The notes beneath the pieces are model-generated. The model did not search any database and was not told the origin of the DNA. It worked only from the letters and a program-made list of their open reading frames with translations. From NCBI GenBank assembly GCA_902826155.1, contig CADEDU010000155.1, positions 1-7,927 on the forward strand: 7,927 nucleotides of DNA, written 5' to 3'. A program made the position numbers and the translations under genes. Below are positions 6,470 through 7,927 of this stretch, piece after piece. Positions within the stretch are counted from its first letter, which is position 1. Every line of letters begins with the position of its first letter. This DNA comes from an uncultured beta proteobacterium (GTDB lineage: Bacteria > Pseudomonadota > Gammaproteobacteria > Burkholderiales > SG8-39).

Positions 6470-7024
6470 GTGCGCACAAGATTCCCCGTGGTCGTTCTTG
6501 CCCTGGTCTCGATATCAGGGCCCGTCGGCGCTGGAGAACAGACATGCAACGGTCCGCTCGTTCGCAGCGAGGCAGACTTCGTGTTTCGAGCAGCAGGCGC
6601 ACAGGTCCAAGACAAGAAGTCCGGTCTGATCTGGGCTCGGTGCATCGAGGGTCAGTCTTGGACCGGTGACACATGCGTTGCTGACGATCCGAATGCCGTG
6701 AATCCGGGGCCGAGGGTCACCTTTGCTCAAGCTCAGAAGTTGGCAACTTCGAAGAGCGCTGCTGAAGAAGGCTGGCGTCTTCCAACAAAGGCCGAACTGG
6801 TGAGCTTGAGGGAGCCCAACTGCCATAACCCGTCCATGAGTCTGAAGGTGTTCCCAACCAAGCCAGCTTGGTCGTCTGGCGGATCCTTCTGGACGTCCAC
6901 CCGAGAGGGTCAGGGCGTTTCCGTGGTTTCGGCCATCGGCAACAGCGACGCCTGGTCCGCCACAGATGATTCGAAAACCAACCACGTTCGCTTGGTGCGC
7001 ACTCCGCCCAAGGAGCCCAAGTAG
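6470..7024 (+). CDS. Secreted DUF1566 (Lcl C-terminal-like) domain protein
   Basis: 184-residue protein with a Sec-type signal peptide: basic MRTR, a hydrophobic core at 6-16 and likely cleavage after VGA at 19-21. The mature part matches DUF1566: VQDKKSGLIWARC (46-58), W64-x-G-x-x-C69, VTFAQAQ (83-89), GWRLPTKAEL (101-110), a FWTST block (140-144) and the terminal VRLVR (173-177). Cysteines C26, C58, C69 and C118 are even in number and fit disulphides in the periplasm or outside the cell. The domain has a C-type-lectin-like fold in the Lcl proteins, some of which bind surface glycans; binding is unproven here. The gene starts 67 bases after the peroxiredoxin and could be co-transcribed. Its codons are visibly less GC-rich than its neighbours (32 of 60 bases are G or C at 6721-6780), which suggests recent acquisition or relaxed selection. 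Confidence 0.82.
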   Translation: MRTRFPVVVLALVSISGPVGAGEQTCNGPLVRSEADFVFRAAGAQVQDKKSGLIWARCIEGQSWTGDTCVADDPNAVNPGPRVTFAQAQKLATSKSAAEEGWRLPTKAELVSLREPNCHNPSMSLKVFPTKPAWSSGGSFWTSTREGQGVSVVSAIGNSDAWSATDDSKTNHVRLVRTPPKEPK

Positions 7025-7134
7025 CCACCAAGGAGCGACGGCCAACCCTTCGCTCGAGGCCCGCTGTTTTCCAACTCGGATCCGCAGTGACGAAGCGGCG
7101 GTCGCGAAAGTCGAAGTCGCCCACGGCAGCGCCG
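7025..7134. other. Convergent intergenic spacer
   Basis: 110 bases between the stop of the DUF1566 gene and the stop of the leftward SDR gene. I see no gene and no convincing terminator: the only complement noticed, CCGC (7082-7085) with GCGG (7095-7098), is too short. Confidence 0.6.
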
Positions 7135-7920
7135 CTACTTGATGATGGAACCGCGGGCCGCGATACCTCCGTCGATCGTAACGATCGTTCCAGTGATGTA
7201 GCTCGCGCGCGGCGAGGCAAGAAACACCATGAGGTCCGCGACCTCCTCCGCCGACGCGGGCCGCCCGCCCGGGTACTGCTTGAAGAGTTCCTGCCAGCGG
7301 CTCTCGTCGCCCCACATGTCGAGCGCGCGGCGCTTCATCATCCTGACCATCCGGTCGGTTGCCGTAAGCCCCGGGTTCACGCCGACCACGCGCACACCCT
7401 TGTCGAGGCTCACGCTACCGAGCGCTTTCGTGAATGCCATCAGCGCGGCGTTGCCGGTCGAGCCCATGATGTAGCGCGAATCGAAGCTCTCACCGGAGTT
7501 GCCGATGTCGTTGATGATCACCCCGCTGCCGCGCTTGCACATGCCGTCGTAGAGCGCGCGCGTGAGTGAGATGTAGCCGAACACTTTGAGGTCGAAGCCG
7601 GTCCTTAACGCGGCATCGGTGACGGCGTCCATCGGACCGGCAGGGATGTCACCCGCGTTGTTGATCAGGATGTCGACCACGCCCGTCTGCGCGGCGAGCG
7701 TGCACATCCGCGCGTCGTTCGAGAGATCCATGGCGTAGACCTGCACCGGCACTTTGAACTCCGTGGCGATCGAGTCCTTCGCGGCGGCGAGCAGCTCGGC
7801 CGACCGCGCCGCGAGGTGCAGCGAACAGCCTTCGGCGGCGAACGCCCGCGCAGCCGCCAGACCGATCCCCTTGGACGCACCGGTGATGAGGACGCTCTTT
7901 CCTTCCAGATTCAGTTTCAT
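7135..7920 (-). CDS. Short-chain dehydrogenase/reductase with non-canonical active site
   Basis: 261-residue soluble protein of classical SDR length with a Rossmann fold. The nucleotide-binding motif TGASKGIG is at 13-20, R39 after the second strand hints at NADP(H), D65 lies in AMDLSN, NNAG is at 87-90, NPG at 182-184, and the C-terminal block YITGTIVTIDGG at 241-252. The catalytic region is unusual: instead of Ser and YxxxK it reads NDIGNSG (137-143) and YIMGSTGNAALMAF (150-163), where the usual Lys position before AAL is N157 and the residue four before it is G153, not Tyr. A group of SDRs with YIxGxxxNAALMAFTRALG-type sequences is known, so this is a subfamily feature rather than damage. 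Substrate is unknown. I chose ATG 7918-7920; the TTG directly before it is a less likely start. The ribosome site and any upstream partner lie beyond the right edge. Confidence 0.9.
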   Translation of the reverse strand: MKLNLEGKSVLITGASKGIGLAAARAFAAEGCSLHLAARSAELLAAAKDSIATEFKVPVQVYAMDLSNDARMCTLAAQTGVVDILINNAGDIPAGPMDAVTDAALRTGFDLKVFGYISLTRALYDGMCKRGSGVIINDIGNSGESFDSRYIMGSTGNAALMAFTKALGSVSLDKGVRVVGVNPGLTATDRMVRMMKRRALDMWGDESRWQELFKQYPGGRPASAEEVADLMVFLASPRASYITGTIVTIDGGIAARGSIIK

Positions 7921-7927
7921 CAAGCGA

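Overview
The window looks like a piece of the chromosome of a high-GC proteobacterium, most likely a betaproteobacterium or a related gammaproteobacterium. The grounds are strong G/C bias at third codon positions, a MASE1-PAS-GGDEF-EAL signalling protein, and a Prx5-type peroxiredoxin of the kind common in Burkholderiales-like genomes. The taxonomic call is an inference from protein style only. There are no phage genes, transposases, tRNA or rRNA genes, and no CRISPR-like array.

Layout: (1) 81-1256 (+) encodes a CoxE-like von Willebrand factor A protein; its usual AAA+ (MoxR-type) ATPase partner would lie just left of the window. (2) 1284-5543 (-) is convergent with it and encodes a 1419-residue membrane-anchored cyclic-di-GMP protein: MASE1, five PAS domains, an intact GGDEF domain with an I-site, and a clearly degenerate EAL domain. 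(3) 5544-5892 is a 349-base divergent intergenic region rich in symmetry: a 9-bp perfect hairpin, a 19-bp tandem duplication and an outer inverted repeat, followed by a credible sigma-70-type promoter facing right. (4) 5893-6402 (+) encodes a Prx5-family peroxiredoxin. (5) 6470-7024 (+) encodes a small secreted DUF1566 (Lcl-like) protein with a GTG start and lower GC than its neighbours. (6) 7135-7920 (-) encodes a short-chain dehydrogenase/reductase that lacks the standard Ser-Tyr-Lys catalytic set and converges on the DUF1566 gene.

The genes do not form one evident pathway. The peroxiredoxin (oxidative stress) and the multi-PAS cyclic-di-GMP protein (environmental or redox sensing) share a divergent control region, which allows but does not prove co-regulation. 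I see no convincing undescribed multi-gene system. The most worthwhile points are the degenerate EAL domain on an intact cyclase, the nested repeats between the divergent genes, and the non-canonical SDR active site.
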